Source: Cylindrotheca closterium (lineage: Eukaryota; Bacillariophyta; Bacillariophyceae; Bacillariales; Bacillariaceae). From it: a stretch of DNA of 64,000 nt. Below are positions 39,906 through 51,039 of the stretch, in pieces. The notes beneath the pieces are model-generated. The model saw nothing but the letters and a program-made list of their open reading frames with translations. It was not told the origin of the DNA and made no database searches. The stretch spans positions 1-64,000 of the forward strand of contig CAKOGP040000169.1 of assembly GCA_933822405.4 (NCBI GenBank), read 5' to 3'. How positions within the stretch are numbered: position 1 is the first letter of the stretch; each line of letters begins with the position of its first letter. The translations under genes and the position numbers were made by a program.

Positions 39906-40695
39906 ATCCTTCACTTCTCCTAGTACTAGCAGCCGGCCAGTACTCTGCTGTTGAATAGTAATATCTACTGCCATATTTCTGCATCATCATCATGACGACG
40001 ACAACGACGACAACGACGACAACGACTTGGGATGTCTATCTGTAAAGAGCATAATCTTTTAGATCTCGGTTGTCCGCCAATTAGAAAATCAATCATCGTC
40101 CCATCCTCCATACTGTACTGTAGGTACCACTAGTATGCACACCCATTTTCGTTCTGAAAAAGATACACTGTATGGGAGGAGATGATAAAGCAGAAATTCT
40201 GGTCCGAACTCGTGAGTGGAGTGAGTCCAAACGAATTTCAGGATTGTCAATCCCGCATTTGAAAATGACCCAAACCAAGAATTCTACGTCCATTGGTATG
40301 TAGATCCAGTACCAGGTACCACTATGACAATTAATGACTTTCGCACAAGCGTCTGATATATGGTATGTATATAAATCTTGATCGACAAAAATCGAATCCT
40401 GTGAATCGTTTTTCAGTCTTAGCAAAAAAGAAACACGCAGTTATTATCATATCTCAGGCAAAACACACCTACCTACCTACAGGAATCCTCACCGCACCTT
40501 TTATATTCATCATCACGCACGTCTGTGGAGGTAATAATCGGGCTTACGTTTAGCACCCAATTGACCTGAGAACTCGCCTCATATTGACACGTAAACAGAA
40601 GAAGCTTATTGTGACCAACTTTACATACAATAGTAATATAACAATTGACGTTCCGAGACTGACTGCCACACATATTATTTGCTGTGGTTGGTTGA
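38280..40695. other. Long intergenic region rich in simple repeats
   Basis: About 2.4 kb. Contents: TC run 38300-38322, GTAT run about 38342-38390, CAA run 39390-39411, TA run about 39866-39900, and a 9-base repeat GACGACAAC about 39993-40026. One possible tiny His-rich gene (39048-39293) is listed separately. No other coding signal. Confidence 0.45.
39048..39293 (+). CDS. Possible tiny His-rich protein (81 aa)
   Basis: The frame begins MTSSNFNDLLFLSK, followed by a hydrophobic stretch (MIGVCMFLLNGILEF), then seven His, a Pro/Glu linker, six more His and a Met/His/Ser end. If translated it could bind metal ions. The His runs come from CAT repeats, common in this window's intergenic DNA, so the frame may be chance. 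Confidence 0.22.
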   Translation: MTSSNFNDLLFLSKMIGVCMFLLNGILEFHHHHHHHASIASPPPENEGSPVYSATYEHHHHHHGMSHPMFVASSTNGTAIL

Positions 40696-43600
40696 ATGCA
40701 CCCCATGTTTCGACAACAACAGCAGCAACAGCAACAGCAACAAGGAAGACCAACTGACAATGCTCCCAGAGCGGGATCAATAGTCGGTGATGGAGTTCAT
40801 GAGATGATCGCAGAAGAGTCCGAATCACAAAACTCTGGAGGCTCGGACTCGGAATCAGATACCATGAGCAACGCGACTCCCAAGCAGTCTCCCCGCTCGT
40901 CCCTTCGAAAGTCATCCTCTCCCAAAAAGTCCAAAAAGAAATCCAAAAAAGGTTCCAAAAAGCTCAAAAAGGGTTTCAAAAAGGCATTCAAGATGGCAGC
41001 CACACCGGTCATGGCAACCGGAAATGCGGTTTCCCACACGGCTTCCATGGCATCCAATCGCATGACCAGCACGGCCAGCAACTTTGTCACCAAAGTGACG
41101 GGTGACCAGCATCACATTTTTGATCAACCTTACAAATCGGACCACGACCGTAGCCATGAATCATCATCTTACAACAATAACAACAACACCAAGGGCGACA
41201 AGAAATCCAAAAAGGAATCCAAAAAGAAAAAGAAGGATTATGTGGCCGACAGTGATGACGATGACCTACTAGACCTTGACGTGGAAGTGGATGGAATGGA
41301 TAATAATACTGTTTCCATGGTCAAGTACGAAAAGGTCAAGGGCCGATTGATAGATAAATCACATTTGGTGGATACCTTGCTCAGCAAGATTCAACTGCTG
41401 CAGGAAACCATTGCCGAAAAGGATGAAGTCATCTTGAGGCTCCAAAATTTGGACATTTTGGCAAGCACGATTCGAGAAAAAGAGGAAATTATTCGGAAAT
41501 TGATGGCCAATGAAAAGGTTGACCAGTCGCTACTAACGGTAGACTCGAAGAGTAATGCCGACGTACTCTCGCACATTCGGACCAAGAAGATGGACTTGGA
41601 GCTTCATCGACAGTCCTACCGACGTCTTTCCACCGACGATGCCGAAACCATGCTTGGAGGGGAAGACTCCTCGGAACGCAATGATGATACCTTTATTGCT
41701 TGGCAGCGACTGGACAACGAACTCAAATCTGGAAGAGGCGTACGATCGGTTCCAATGCTGCCACAAGGAGAAATGTCACGGGCGACCTCGGCCCAACTTG
41801 AAAGAAGTAACAGATTGGAGTCGAGTGATGTCTTGCACAAAATGCGCAAGGCAAACAAGAAGAAGAACAGTCCCAAGAAAAAGGGGGCTGAACCATGGAA
41901 GGCCATGCATACATTCTTAATGCCACACTTTGAGAGGACTGTGGCCGAGAAAACGTTGATCTCCAAGGCATTGCTGCAAAACTACATCTTTGAGAGTCTC
42001 GGTCCGGCGAAAATGGACACATTTATTCAGGCCTTTGACGAGGTCCAGTTCAAAAAGGGCGATGTCATTATGCAACAGGGCGAGAAAGTGGATCACTATT
42101 ACATTGTTGCCGAAGGTGAAATTTCCATCGAAAAGAATGACGAAACCAAACGACATGGACCCGCAACGGGTTTTGGAGCCACAGCTTTGCTCTATGCCTC
42201 GCCGCCAAAGACGACAGTCATTGCGGAATCGGAACCAACCAAGATGTTTCGAGTTGACGAAAAGACCTTTCGCTACACCATGAAGCGGACCGTCAAGGAA
42301 ACAAATCGGCAAAAGATGACCCTCCTCAGGGATATTCCAGAGCTCAAAAGCTTTGATGCTGCGGATCTGCAACGCCTTTGTGATAACATGCTTGGTACGT
42401 TGGTGCTTATTGTGTTGCGTGCTTGTTTGCTGCCTGCTTGAATTGGATTGGATCGCTTGCAAACTCTCTGTACTTTTTGCTGACAAATTCCCAATTTTTT
42501 TCTTTCTCGTGTTGCAGATCGCAAGTTTGCCAAGGGCGAAGAAGTCATTTCACAGGATCAATCAACACCTACCTTTTATGTGGTCATGAGCGGAGCCATG
42601 ACGGTCACAGCGAACAATTCCCCGTTGTTCAAGGATGGGGATTCCGAAAAGGTCATCAAAAAGGGTGGTTGCTTTGGACTGGAGGCACTCACGAAAACCT
42701 CATCCAGCCCAATAGCAAGCCTCGTAGGTCAGAAAGCTGGTTGGTGTTTTGGGATTGATTCTGCCACTTTTGAAAAAGTCTTGGGAAAATATTCGGTCCT
42801 CATCACCAAAACAAAGGACAAGGCTATCTTGCAACAAGTCAAACTCATCAAGGATGCCAAGCTGGAAGATTCGGTTCTGAACAGCTTAGCCGAAGCAATT
42901 GTACCGCGCTTCTTTGAGGCCGATTCCATCATTCAAGAAATCGACGAAATTTGTGACGCGGCACTCTACATTGTGCGGGAAGGAAGCTGTATCGTTGACA
43001 CCAAAACCGTCAAAGCAGGGGAATTCTTTGGCGAAGACCAACTATTGGCGGATATCAATAAATCTGCAGACCCAAAAGGCAAGATTATTGCCAAGTTCAC
43101 TGCCATGTGCAGTGAAGATGTTCGGTTTGGTGTTTTGACGTTGACAGAGTGTCGTCTACTCTTTGATACCGCTGGTGGCCCAAGCTTGCGTCTGGGACTA
43201 GAAGCTGGGCCCGGGGATGCATTGGGCGGCCGTAAACGAATGGATCATCGTGCCATCATTAGAAGACGTTCCATTGGAATGTCAATGGGAGTTGGCGGCA
43301 ACAGCGGACCCGTCCCAGAAGACTTTAATCAAGACTTTGTGAATGAACGGTTAGCCATTCGAGCATTCTACAAGGGATTCAAGACAGAAGTCGACAAGCT
43401 ACCACGAGATACTGTCTTGGGAGAGGGTCAGTTTGGACAAGTATGGAAAGTGACACTTAGGGAAGGCGAGCTGAAAGAAGACTTTGCTCTGAAGATTCAA
43501 GACTTGGGTGATGCCTACCAAAATGAGAGTCTAGAAAATATCTACCGGGAAATGAAGGTTATCAAGCAATTGCAGCATCCGTTCATTGTTGATTTGATTG

Positions 43601-44265
43601 ACTCAAAGGAGACCGATACGGCGAGTTATATGCTAATGACACTGTGCACTGGGGGCGAGTTGTGGAGCGTTGTACACAAAAAGAATGACGACGGAAAATG
43701 GCAATCAGGTATGAATGACGCTGACGCCAAGTTCTACTCCATTATCATTGCCGACACATTGGCCTACATGCATCGGAAGAATGTTCTATTCCGTGACCTG
43801 AAACCGGAGAATGTCCTTTTGGATGCCGGAGGGTATCCAAATATCATTGACTTTGGATTTGCCAAAATCACGACTGAGAAGACCTATACGCTATGCGGTA
43901 CTCCAAACTACATGGCTCCAGAAATTATTTTGATCAGCGGCCATCATGTCGGTGCTGATCATTGGGCACTTGGAATTATGATCTACGAACTGCTCTCGGG
44001 CGAGCACCCATTCTACTACGAAGGCTTGAACAATGCCGAATTATTTGACCTTGTGACGAAAACGGAGGCTTTCCCTTGCGAAAAGGCATCCCCAGAAGCA
44101 CAGTCCCTGATGAATGGACTTCTCGAAAAGGATCCTACCCAACGGCTGGGTGTGCTGGCTGGGAAGGAACGAGATATTCTTAGACATGCTTGGTTCAAGG
44201 ATCTCGATTTGGTTAAAGTGAGAAAACGAGAACTGAAGGCTCCTTGGATTCCTCCTCCTCCATAG
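40696..44265 (+). CDS. PKG-like AGC protein kinase with three cNMP-type domains, spliced
   Basis: Two exons, 40696-42394 and 42518-44265, give 1148 residues. The 123-base intron has donor GTACGT and acceptor TTGCAG, and the split codon is Asp 567. Residues 1-200 are Gln-rich then very Lys-rich (KKSKKKSKKGSKKLKKGFKK), a possible membrane or chromatin tether. A coiled coil lies near 232-275. Three cyclic-nucleotide-type beta-barrels follow at about 425-550, 567-690 and 695-800. The kinase runs about 865-1125: GEGQFGQV at 868-875, Lys 892, FRDLKPEN at 991-998, DFG at 1011-1013, GTPNYMAPE. All catalytic residues are present, though the HRD histidine is Phe. The three nucleotide pockets lack the usual FGE...PRAAT pattern (GFGATALLYASPPKTT; CFGLEAL; FFGEDQLLAD without Arg), so cGMP control is doubtful. 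Confidence 0.9.
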
Positions 44266-44533
44266 TACTCATAAAAATTCATAGCGAAATAGACTCTGAC
44301 TATTGTCATGTTGCGCTACTCTTGCAACCTAGACCCTATTTCCCATCGTGCCACTACCAGGTACTATCAAGTCGTGATACGGTTGCCAAAAATGGTGGTT
44401 TTGCCTTGTTCGACTGAGTCAAAAATGTGCGTTGCGCGCGTGCCGAGACTGAATTTCAGAATTGACACGAGTTTACCTACGTTTTTGCAACTCGAAGACA
44501 TCACCGGTTCCTTCACTATCGAGGCAATCGACG
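44266..44533. other. Intergenic
   Basis: Lies between two plus-strand genes and should hold the promoter of the seven-repeat protein. No gene seen. Confidence 0.4.
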
Positions 44534-46381
44534 ATGAAAGTGTTCCACCTACTAATATCCTTGCTGTTTCTAGCAAGAACCTATGCCTTGTCTGTTTTGG
44601 AGCCGTGGCCAAATGGCACCAAGGTATTCTATTATGACAAGAGTTACGGAGAATGGATCAATGGAAAGATTCTAGAATACGATCGTCAGACAGAACTGTA
44701 CACAATGAAATGGGAAGATGGAAGAACAGAGGACTCCTCCAGATTCAATGATAACGATTTATACAATATGGTCGAGAACTACGAGACACTGTGGCCCATC
44801 GGAACTCCCCTCTACAACAGTGTAAACGCTACTTTTGGAACTGTTGCTGATTTGACACAATTCGGATCCTACACCATCACTTGGGAAAATGGCGACGTCG
44901 AAAACGATCAACACTCTCTCGATAAAGTTGATACAATGGTAAAGGATTACATGGTGTACCATGAAGAAGCCGGTCTCATCCCACTTGGCACCCATGTTTA
45001 CTATTACGATGAAGAGGATAAGAAATGGGATATGGGGAAAGTCACCAAGTGGACATCGACTCAAGGATACACCATCATGTGGGGTGACAATGTTACTGAA
45101 ATAGGATTGTACACCGATCGAGTAATGCACGACATGGTCAATAACTACAAGAGCAAGACAGCCATTGAATCGGACGAGCCCATCCCCGAAGGAACAGGAG
45201 TCTACGACTATGACCACGAGGCTCACGCATGGTACAAGGGAACTATTACCAAGCAGTCACCTCAGTTGGGATACACTATCATGTGGGAGAACTCTGCCAT
45301 TGAGGTTGCTCAATACAGTCATGATGAAGTGCGCCAGATGGTCTTGAATTTCATGAACAAGGATTTGATTTCACCGGATACGGAGATTATCCCCGTTGGC
45401 ACATATGTGGAGCAAGATGGAGCTATCACAAGAATCGGACATATCAAGAGATGGACCCCGATGGATGGATACACTGTCTATTGGGAAGATGGCAGCATTG
45501 ATACCAAGACTTACACCAAGGTTCAAATCGATTCCATGATGCGAGCCTACCATAACAAGAATACTGATCACTGGCCCGAAGGCACTCGATTGTATCAGCT
45601 GCACAATAACATCTGGCGAGAGGGTGTCATTTCGGATTGGTCTAGTCAGACTTCGTATATTATCACCTGGAAAGATGGCACTATCGAGAACAATGCGTAC
45701 ACCGGAAATGAAATGAACGAAATGGTCAAGGTAAGCGAGAAAACAATGATTGGACTGTGGCTTGTTCATGCAATTGACTGAACCATCTTTCTGATACCGT
45801 TCTACTTTCATCGCAATACTATTAGTTCGCCCACTTGTATTTGAGTGAAGATTCGCCCTACGTTGGAAACTCTATTGCAGTTGGCACACCCGTCTTTCTG
45901 AACTACGATGATGAATGGTATGAGGGGGTCATTACAGCTTACGAACCCAAGGAAGGATACACCATTACATGGTAAGTCATGGCATGCACGACAGCTGACC
46001 TATATGCAAATATTGTCTAGTGCCTTGATACTCACCTAAATATTCTCATCTCTCAGGAATCACGGTACCGAAGAAACCAACGAGTACAGCAAGTCTGAAT
46101 TGGATGAAATGATTGATAACTGGAAGACCAAGCGACCTCCCTCTAAATATGGCCCATGGGTATCTTCTAACGATACGAATCCTATGTATGGCGTTTTGAT
46201 CTTTTTCTGTTTCTTGGCAATCTCCGGTCCCGTCCTGATCTTGTTTCGCAAGTACGTCTTGCGACTCCGAGACGAACGCGAGATTCAGGACGACGATGGA
46301 GAGGGTGAAATTATGTTTCAAGATCCCAACGCCTTACCCAGCGATCCCAAGCTCTTGCCAGATGCCAAGGATTTTGCCTAA
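44534..46381 (+). CDS. Type I membrane protein with seven Tudor-like repeats, spliced
   Basis: Three exons, 44534-45730, 45826-45971 and 46057-46381, give 555 residues. Introns are 95 and 85 bases (GTAAGC...TTAG and GTAAGT...CTCAG), phases 0 and 2. The start at 44534 gives a signal peptide (MKVFHLLISLLFLARTYA); an in-frame ATG 24 codons earlier would bury it. Seven repeats of about 60-70 residues follow, consensus [WI]-P-x-G-T-x-V-Y-x-Y-D ... W-x-x-G-x-I ... G-Y-T-I-x-W-E-D-G-x-x-E ... Y-[ST]-x-x-E-[MV]-x-x-M-V. The aromatic strand pattern resembles Tudor/Agenet barrels, which are normally nuclear. One membrane segment (YGVLIFFCFLAISGPVLILF) and a basic then acidic cytoplasmic tail end the protein. 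The ligand is unknown. Repeat 2 is the most diverged. Confidence 0.85.
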
Positions 46382-46680
46382 GATGGCTGGCGACACTAGC
46401 CAAACTATATTAGACTTTCATATGTACATTTAGTAAATACTTTCCTATCCTTTGTTACCGGTAGCAGACTATGCGTCTAGTAATAGTATCTAATAATTTA
46501 AATGAATGTGAACACTTTTTAAAAGTTATATATGTTTAGTGATGCCCTATCAATCAGCAAATGGTTATGCTAAGCCCCACAAGCAAATACTCACCAACAT
46601 ACAGCAGCATACCATTCAGAAATTCATCTGAATATTGGAATGATTGTTTCTGAATCATGATATCTCTCTAGCTTATCAGT
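46382..46680. other. Convergent intergenic region
   Basis: 3' regions of two converging genes, with an exact TACCGGTA at 46456-46463. No gene. Confidence 0.4.
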
Positions 46681-47058
46681 TTATGCAAAGCTGTCATCGT
46701 CACTGCCGGCATTGTCTTCACCACTACTATATTCTGCTGTTTCTTCCGTCGTCCCTTCTTGCCCTTCTTTTGCGTGAGAGCTGCTCTCTGGATGTGAACT
46801 ATTTAATGAAACCCACGTATCGTTGTTGGCTCGCCGATCTTGCTGTTTGGCAAATGCCAACCGTTGTTTTCTGACAGTCTTGAAGGCTGGCGGCAGTGGA
46901 GCATCAAAGCCTGTCTTCTTTTTCGCTATTTGTTTATTTAATTGAGAAGGTTTGGGCGGTGCATTCTTTTGTAACATTTGTTGTCGCAGTTTCCATGCTG
47001 GAATTGGTTTCTTGTCTTCGGCTGCCGTGCTGGTGGCTTCGGCATCATTGGAAGACAT
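46681..47058 (-). CDS. Small basic protein (125 aa), unknown
   Basis: The start is at 47058 (MSSNDAEATS), three codons inside the longest frame. The middle is basic and helical (PAWKLRQQMLQKNAPPKPSQ, then FKTVRKQRLAFAKQQDRR). The tail is acidic and Ser-rich (EYSSGEDNAGSDDDSFA), with potential CK2-type sites. No domain recognised. The charge layout resembles small nuclear or ribosome-associated proteins, but that is only an impression. Confidence 0.5.
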   Translation of the reverse strand: MSSNDAEATSTAAEDKKPIPAWKLRQQMLQKNAPPKPSQLNKQIAKKKTGFDAPLPPAFKTVRKQRLAFAKQQDRRANNDTWVSLNSSHPESSSHAKEGQEGTTEETAEYSSGEDNAGSDDDSFA

Positions 47059-47745
47059 TATTCGCAAGGTCTCTTAGGGTATGGAGTAACTACAGGTTGC
47101 TTTTCTTCAGCGTGGAGTCAGAATAGGATGATACAGCCAGTGGAATACCTACGAAAAAGGGCGGGAGCTGAAGTCTTCAATTGCCATGCGGTATTGTTCC
47201 CGATGTTGAAGGTTGGTCGTCGATGACGATGACTGGGAGCTTGCCAAAAAGTCTCCCCTCATACTAATTTTTTCGTCACCGAGTCATCCACGATAGTAAT
47301 GACGTGGAATCGGACGCATATCAATACGGACAAAACGGACACTTTGGTTATGTTGTTCGATTATAGGAGTCGTTTTATACCAGTCGTCACATACCGGTAT
47401 ATCACAAAGTAACTCTAGTACAGGTACCATGTGAGCATTTGCCATTTGTGTGGAATGTACAAATCTACAGAAAACTGATGGCCTTGGAAGTCATTGAAAC
47501 TGGAGCCTTGACCGGCAAATATATATTATGCGGACGTCTTTTTCAAATGATCATACTAGTCGTCCTGCCTAGTAGTAGTAATAATGAAAACAGTCTTTGG
47601 CTGCTGCCCAGCATGAGGATGACCCAAAACAAAGATTGTTGCTTTGTTGCTTGTAGATTAGTATTGTGTGCGTCGCAATAAACTGACTGACTTATCCTCG
47701 TTGTGCTTCTTGTGCTATCTCCTCCTCCTGCACCAGCAGAGGAGT

Positions 47746-47955
47746 GAGTCGACCTGGTATCGGCGACAATCAGATCAGAATTCCTCATCCACAAGAATTA
47801 TGGCAAAGTCCATTGCTCTTCTGATACCTTTGCACACGAGCACACGAGTACCTGGTACCGGTCCAATGGTAGTATACCATTCTCTATGGCTGATAGATAG
47901 GATCAGAATTTCGGGACCCTTACACCACGATTTATGGAGAAGTGTGGAAAGGAAA
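47746..47955. repeat. Direct repeat of about 210 bp, unit 1
   Basis: Starts GAGTCGACCTGGTATC and runs through CAATCAGATCAGAATTCCTC, GCACACGAGCACACGA and AGAATTTCGGGACC, ending TTTATGGAGAAGTGTGG. The second unit at 48044-48253 has the same landmarks in the same order, with several small indels. Spacing is about 298 bases. No coding frame is shared. Confidence 0.8.
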
Positions 47956-48043
47956 TACTAGGCGTTCCTAGCTAGCCAGTAGTAGCTACCGGTAAAGCAG
48001 AACTTCCGTCTTGTTCCTACAAGGGCTTGTTCCTACCGTGCAA

Positions 48044-48253
48044 GAGTCGACCTCCACTGGTATCGACAATCAGATCAGAATTCCTCATCCACAAGATTTA
48101 TGGCGAAGTTCATTGCTCTTCTCATAACTTTGCACACGAGCACACGACTACCGGTCCAACGGTATACCATTCTCTACCATACCTACTGTACCGTATGATA
48201 GATACAGTAGGATTAGAATTTCGGGACCTTATGATTTATGGAGAAGTGTGGCG
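48044..48253. repeat. Direct repeat of about 210 bp, unit 2
   Basis: Second unit of the duplication. Compared with unit 1 it has an insertion of about 25 bases after the TACCATTCTCTA landmark (TACTGTACCG region) and loses a few bases elsewhere. It ends TTTATGGAGAAGTGTGGCG. Confidence 0.8.
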
Positions 48254-48915
48254 AAGCTGCGAATTTTTCAATTCGTTATAATCGATTGGTGGCGTAGGCT
48301 CAGATGAGCTCCGTGTGTGTCTGTTCTCCGAAATGAACACTTCTGTCGTTGCCACAGTCGCGCGGGACCGACCCAAATAGGTTCTGCAAGATCGATGAGA
48401 AACAGCATTTATTGATTCAAAGGTCCACGTACCTTTTATCATGCAAACGATGCCTTGAAGTTGGTCTATCTGGTGACTTGAATCCGTTAAACATTCCACT
48501 TCTGATCAGTTTGCAGAAAGTCGCCAGCAAATGCTTCGTCATTTTCGATTTAGATGTTGATAGTCTTGTTGGTTATGTCTACATATTGAACGGTTAAAAA
48601 CCGTCACGCCTAGTCACATGGCCATAAATGAGACTCTGAAAACTTCCATCGATTTTTCGGCCTTCTGGCCGGAGCATTTTACGTCTCTCCCATCGTCGTC
48701 GGCAGTACAGGTAACACAGACATTGACGCCAACAATACCCTAAGAATCCCAACGCCGTGCTGTATATTACGAGATCAACTACATCCATCAGGATAACAAC
48801 AGTGTACGCCATTCGATTTTTTCTTCACGCGGTTAGCACACAATAATACAACCATACCAATAAAATATCACCTGAATACAATCAATCATCAATCGATCAT
48901 CACCTATAAATAAGA

Positions 48916-51039
48916 ATGGAAGATTCATCATCAGAGGTATTGGATGAACACAGCACATATGATGACGTTCGACTCACAGCCGATCAAGAGAAATTCTTGG
49001 CCATTCTACCGATACCGAGTGCTTTGCTCAGTGTCTTTGGATCTTCTGTCATCATCATGATGGTCGTTCAATCTTACAAAAAGAAAAAGTGGACTCCTTA
49101 CACGCGGCTCTTGGTTCTAATGAGTTTGTTTGATATTCAAGGAAGCCTCACCTTTGCCGCTGGCACTTTCTTACGGCCTCGTGAGACGTCCACCAAACTA
49201 TGGGCGCTTGGAGATGATGCCACTTGTGTCACAATAGGTTTTCTCCATACGATTGGGTTTTCCTCCTTTTTCTTTCAAGGCATGCTTTCGTGTTACTTTG
49301 TTTTGAGGACAAAGTTTGGATTCACGGACGACCGTATAGCAAAACAAGTGGAACCCATCATGCACGTCATTGCCATTGGGTATCCACTGTTAAGTGCGAT
49401 CATGGGGGTATCGCTAAACTTGTTTGGTGAACTTGGGTCTGGACTTGGTTGCTGGGTAACGGACTATGGAGCATATTCGTGGTTCGTGTATGCGATACCC
49501 ACCTTTTGCGCGATTCTCTGTCTCACGGGCAATTCCATTGTGCTCTTTCGATTCATTTGGGAACACACGCGGAGATTGACGACGAGTGGAAGTCTGCTGA
49601 CGGATTCCACCCGCACCTGTGGCAAGTCGGACAGGTTCAAGGTTTCGGAACGTACTGGGAGCACGCAGAAAAATGCCAGTCAATTCATGAGTACCTCCGA
49701 GAATCAGCAATTGGATTCTATTAGTGATGACGACGACGAGGATGAGGAAGATTCCTTTCGCGACGTGGACAAGTACGAAAATACAGAAGTAACGAGACAG
49801 AGACGGAGAATGAAACTCCTTGGATCACAAGCACTCTTGTTTGTGATTTCGTATTTCATATGCAACCTTTGGACGGGCATCATGCTGTTGCAAGAGTCAC
49901 AAGCCCACACGGACGAAGAAAAGCACGCCATGATGGTCAAGTACTATTCCATTGCGATGTTGCAAGCTTTCTTTCACCCGCTTCAGGGATTTTGCAATAT
50001 GATGGTCTATGTCCGACCCAAATACTTGACCTTTCGGTATGGATTGCCGGACGAAAGTCGGTTTTCCGTGGCCAAATTGGCCGTCTTTGGAGAAGATGCG
50101 GAAAATCGCAATGATGATACGCCTTCACCATCTCGTCAAACAGCTCGAAGAAAAATCGAAGCACCTACTACAATGATGGTCAACACCAACAAGGAATCTT
50201 CGCCAAGACGAAACAACAAGCGCGAGCTATCCGATACGGAGGTGACAGGAGGTGGTCATAACAAGGGTAGCACTAGTATCCCATCCTCGGCTAATCCGCT
50301 TCCAAGGAATATGATCTCATCCCTGACTCTTGAGGATCTGGAAGCTGTAGGAGAAGAAAAGGATTCTAGATGGGGAAAGAAAGATGCTGAAATTATGGAT
50401 ACCAAACCACGACGATCCGATACTCGATTTCAATCCAGCTTGCGATCATCGTTTCAATTGGAAGTCATCAGTGAATTGTCCGTATCCATCTTTGAATCAG
50501 TCGGAGCTCCAGATGAGACGGATGGTGATGATTTGGAAGCCATTGTGGAACCGGCCAGTCCCAACCGACCACAGGAATGTCGATGGGGAACAAACACCAC
50601 AGGCAGACGACTCTCCGATGTGTCACCCACACTGGCCATGGGATTGGACATGTCGGACCGAACACAACAAGCGTCCAATCGATTCGAGGCACAACAGCGC
50701 CGGGGTTCCATTGATGCTCCAGTACTGGCACCCTCCCGCAATTGGAGTGAGCAGGAACTACCTTCCGACAGCGATGATGTGTCAACGATCTCATCCTTTG
50801 AAAGGCCCGTGGAATTGGACATGTCCGTTCGAACCACGCAAGCGTCCAATCGATTTGAGGCACAACGCAGGAATTCCCTTGATGCTCCAGTCTTGGCACC
50901 CGCCCGCAAGAGGAGCGAGCTGGAACTGCCTTCCGACAGCGATGATGTGTCCATGGTGTCCGATGATAATCGATCGGTCGACATCCCCATTCGACCACCC
51001 ACGCGGAGACTGAGTCCAACTCCGGCCGTATCCTGTTGA
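48916..51039 (+). CDS. 7TM receptor, class E / cAMP-receptor-like, array copy 1
   Basis: A 707-residue protein, no intron. Seven membrane segments: about 29-51, 64-86, 102-130, 145-170, 186-213, 299-325 and 346-372. A long charged third inner loop and a 330-residue cytoplasmic tail follow. Family blocks shared with the other copies: LPIP at TM1, KKWTPYTRLL after TM1, SQALLFV at TM6, and PLQGFCNMMVYVRPKYL at the end of TM7, as in Dictyostelium cAMP-receptor-like and fungal nutrient receptors. It is the most diverged copy. The tail holds an in-frame 57-codon tandem duplication (residues 577-690) whose units each carry an R-R-x-S site, then TRRLSPTP near the end. Ligand unknown; G-protein coupling inferred. 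Confidence 0.87.
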   Translation: MEDSSSEVLDEHSTYDDVRLTADQEKFLAILPIPSALLSVFGSSVIIMMVVQSYKKKKWTPYTRLLVLMSLFDIQGSLTFAAGTFLRPRETSTKLWALGDDATCVTIGFLHTIGFSSFFFQGMLSCYFVLRTKFGFTDDRIAKQVEPIMHVIAIGYPLLSAIMGVSLNLFGELGSGLGCWVTDYGAYSWFVYAIPTFCAILCLTGNSIVLFRFIWEHTRRLTTSGSLLTDSTRTCGKSDRFKVSERTGSTQKNASQFMSTSENQQLDSISDDDDEDEEDSFRDVDKYENTEVTRQRRRMKLLGSQALLFVISYFICNLWTGIMLLQESQAHTDEEKHAMMVKYYSIAMLQAFFHPLQGFCNMMVYVRPKYLTFRYGLPDESRFSVAKLAVFGEDAENRNDDTPSPSRQTARRKIEAPTTMMVNTNKESSPRRNNKRELSDTEVTGGGHNKGSTSIPSSANPLPRNMISSLTLEDLEAVGEEKDSRWGKKDAEIMDTKPRRSDTRFQSSLRSSFQLEVISELSVSIFESVGAPDETDGDDLEAIVEPASPNRPQECRWGTNTTGRRLSDVSPTLAMGLDMSDRTQQASNRFEAQQRRGSIDAPVLAPSRNWSEQELPSDSDDVSTISSFERPVELDMSVRTTQASNRFEAQRRNSLDAPVLAPARKRSELELPSDSDDVSMVSDDNRSVDIPIRPPTRRLSPTPAVSC
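50644..50985 (+). repeat. 171-bp in-frame tandem duplication in receptor tail
   Basis: Two 57-codon units start at 50644 and 50815. Both read LDMS-x-RT-x-QASNRFEAQ ... DAPVLAP ... ELPSDSDDVS. Each includes an arginine-rich phosphorylation-type site (RRGS and RRNS). The copies differ at several residues, so the duplication is not brand new. Confidence 0.88.

Larger units (their letters stand above)
47059..48915. other. Intergenic with a direct duplication
   Basis: About 1.85 kb without a supported gene. It holds the 0.2 kb direct repeat listed separately and exact TACCGGTA sites at 47392-47399 and 47987-47994. Confidence 0.45.
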
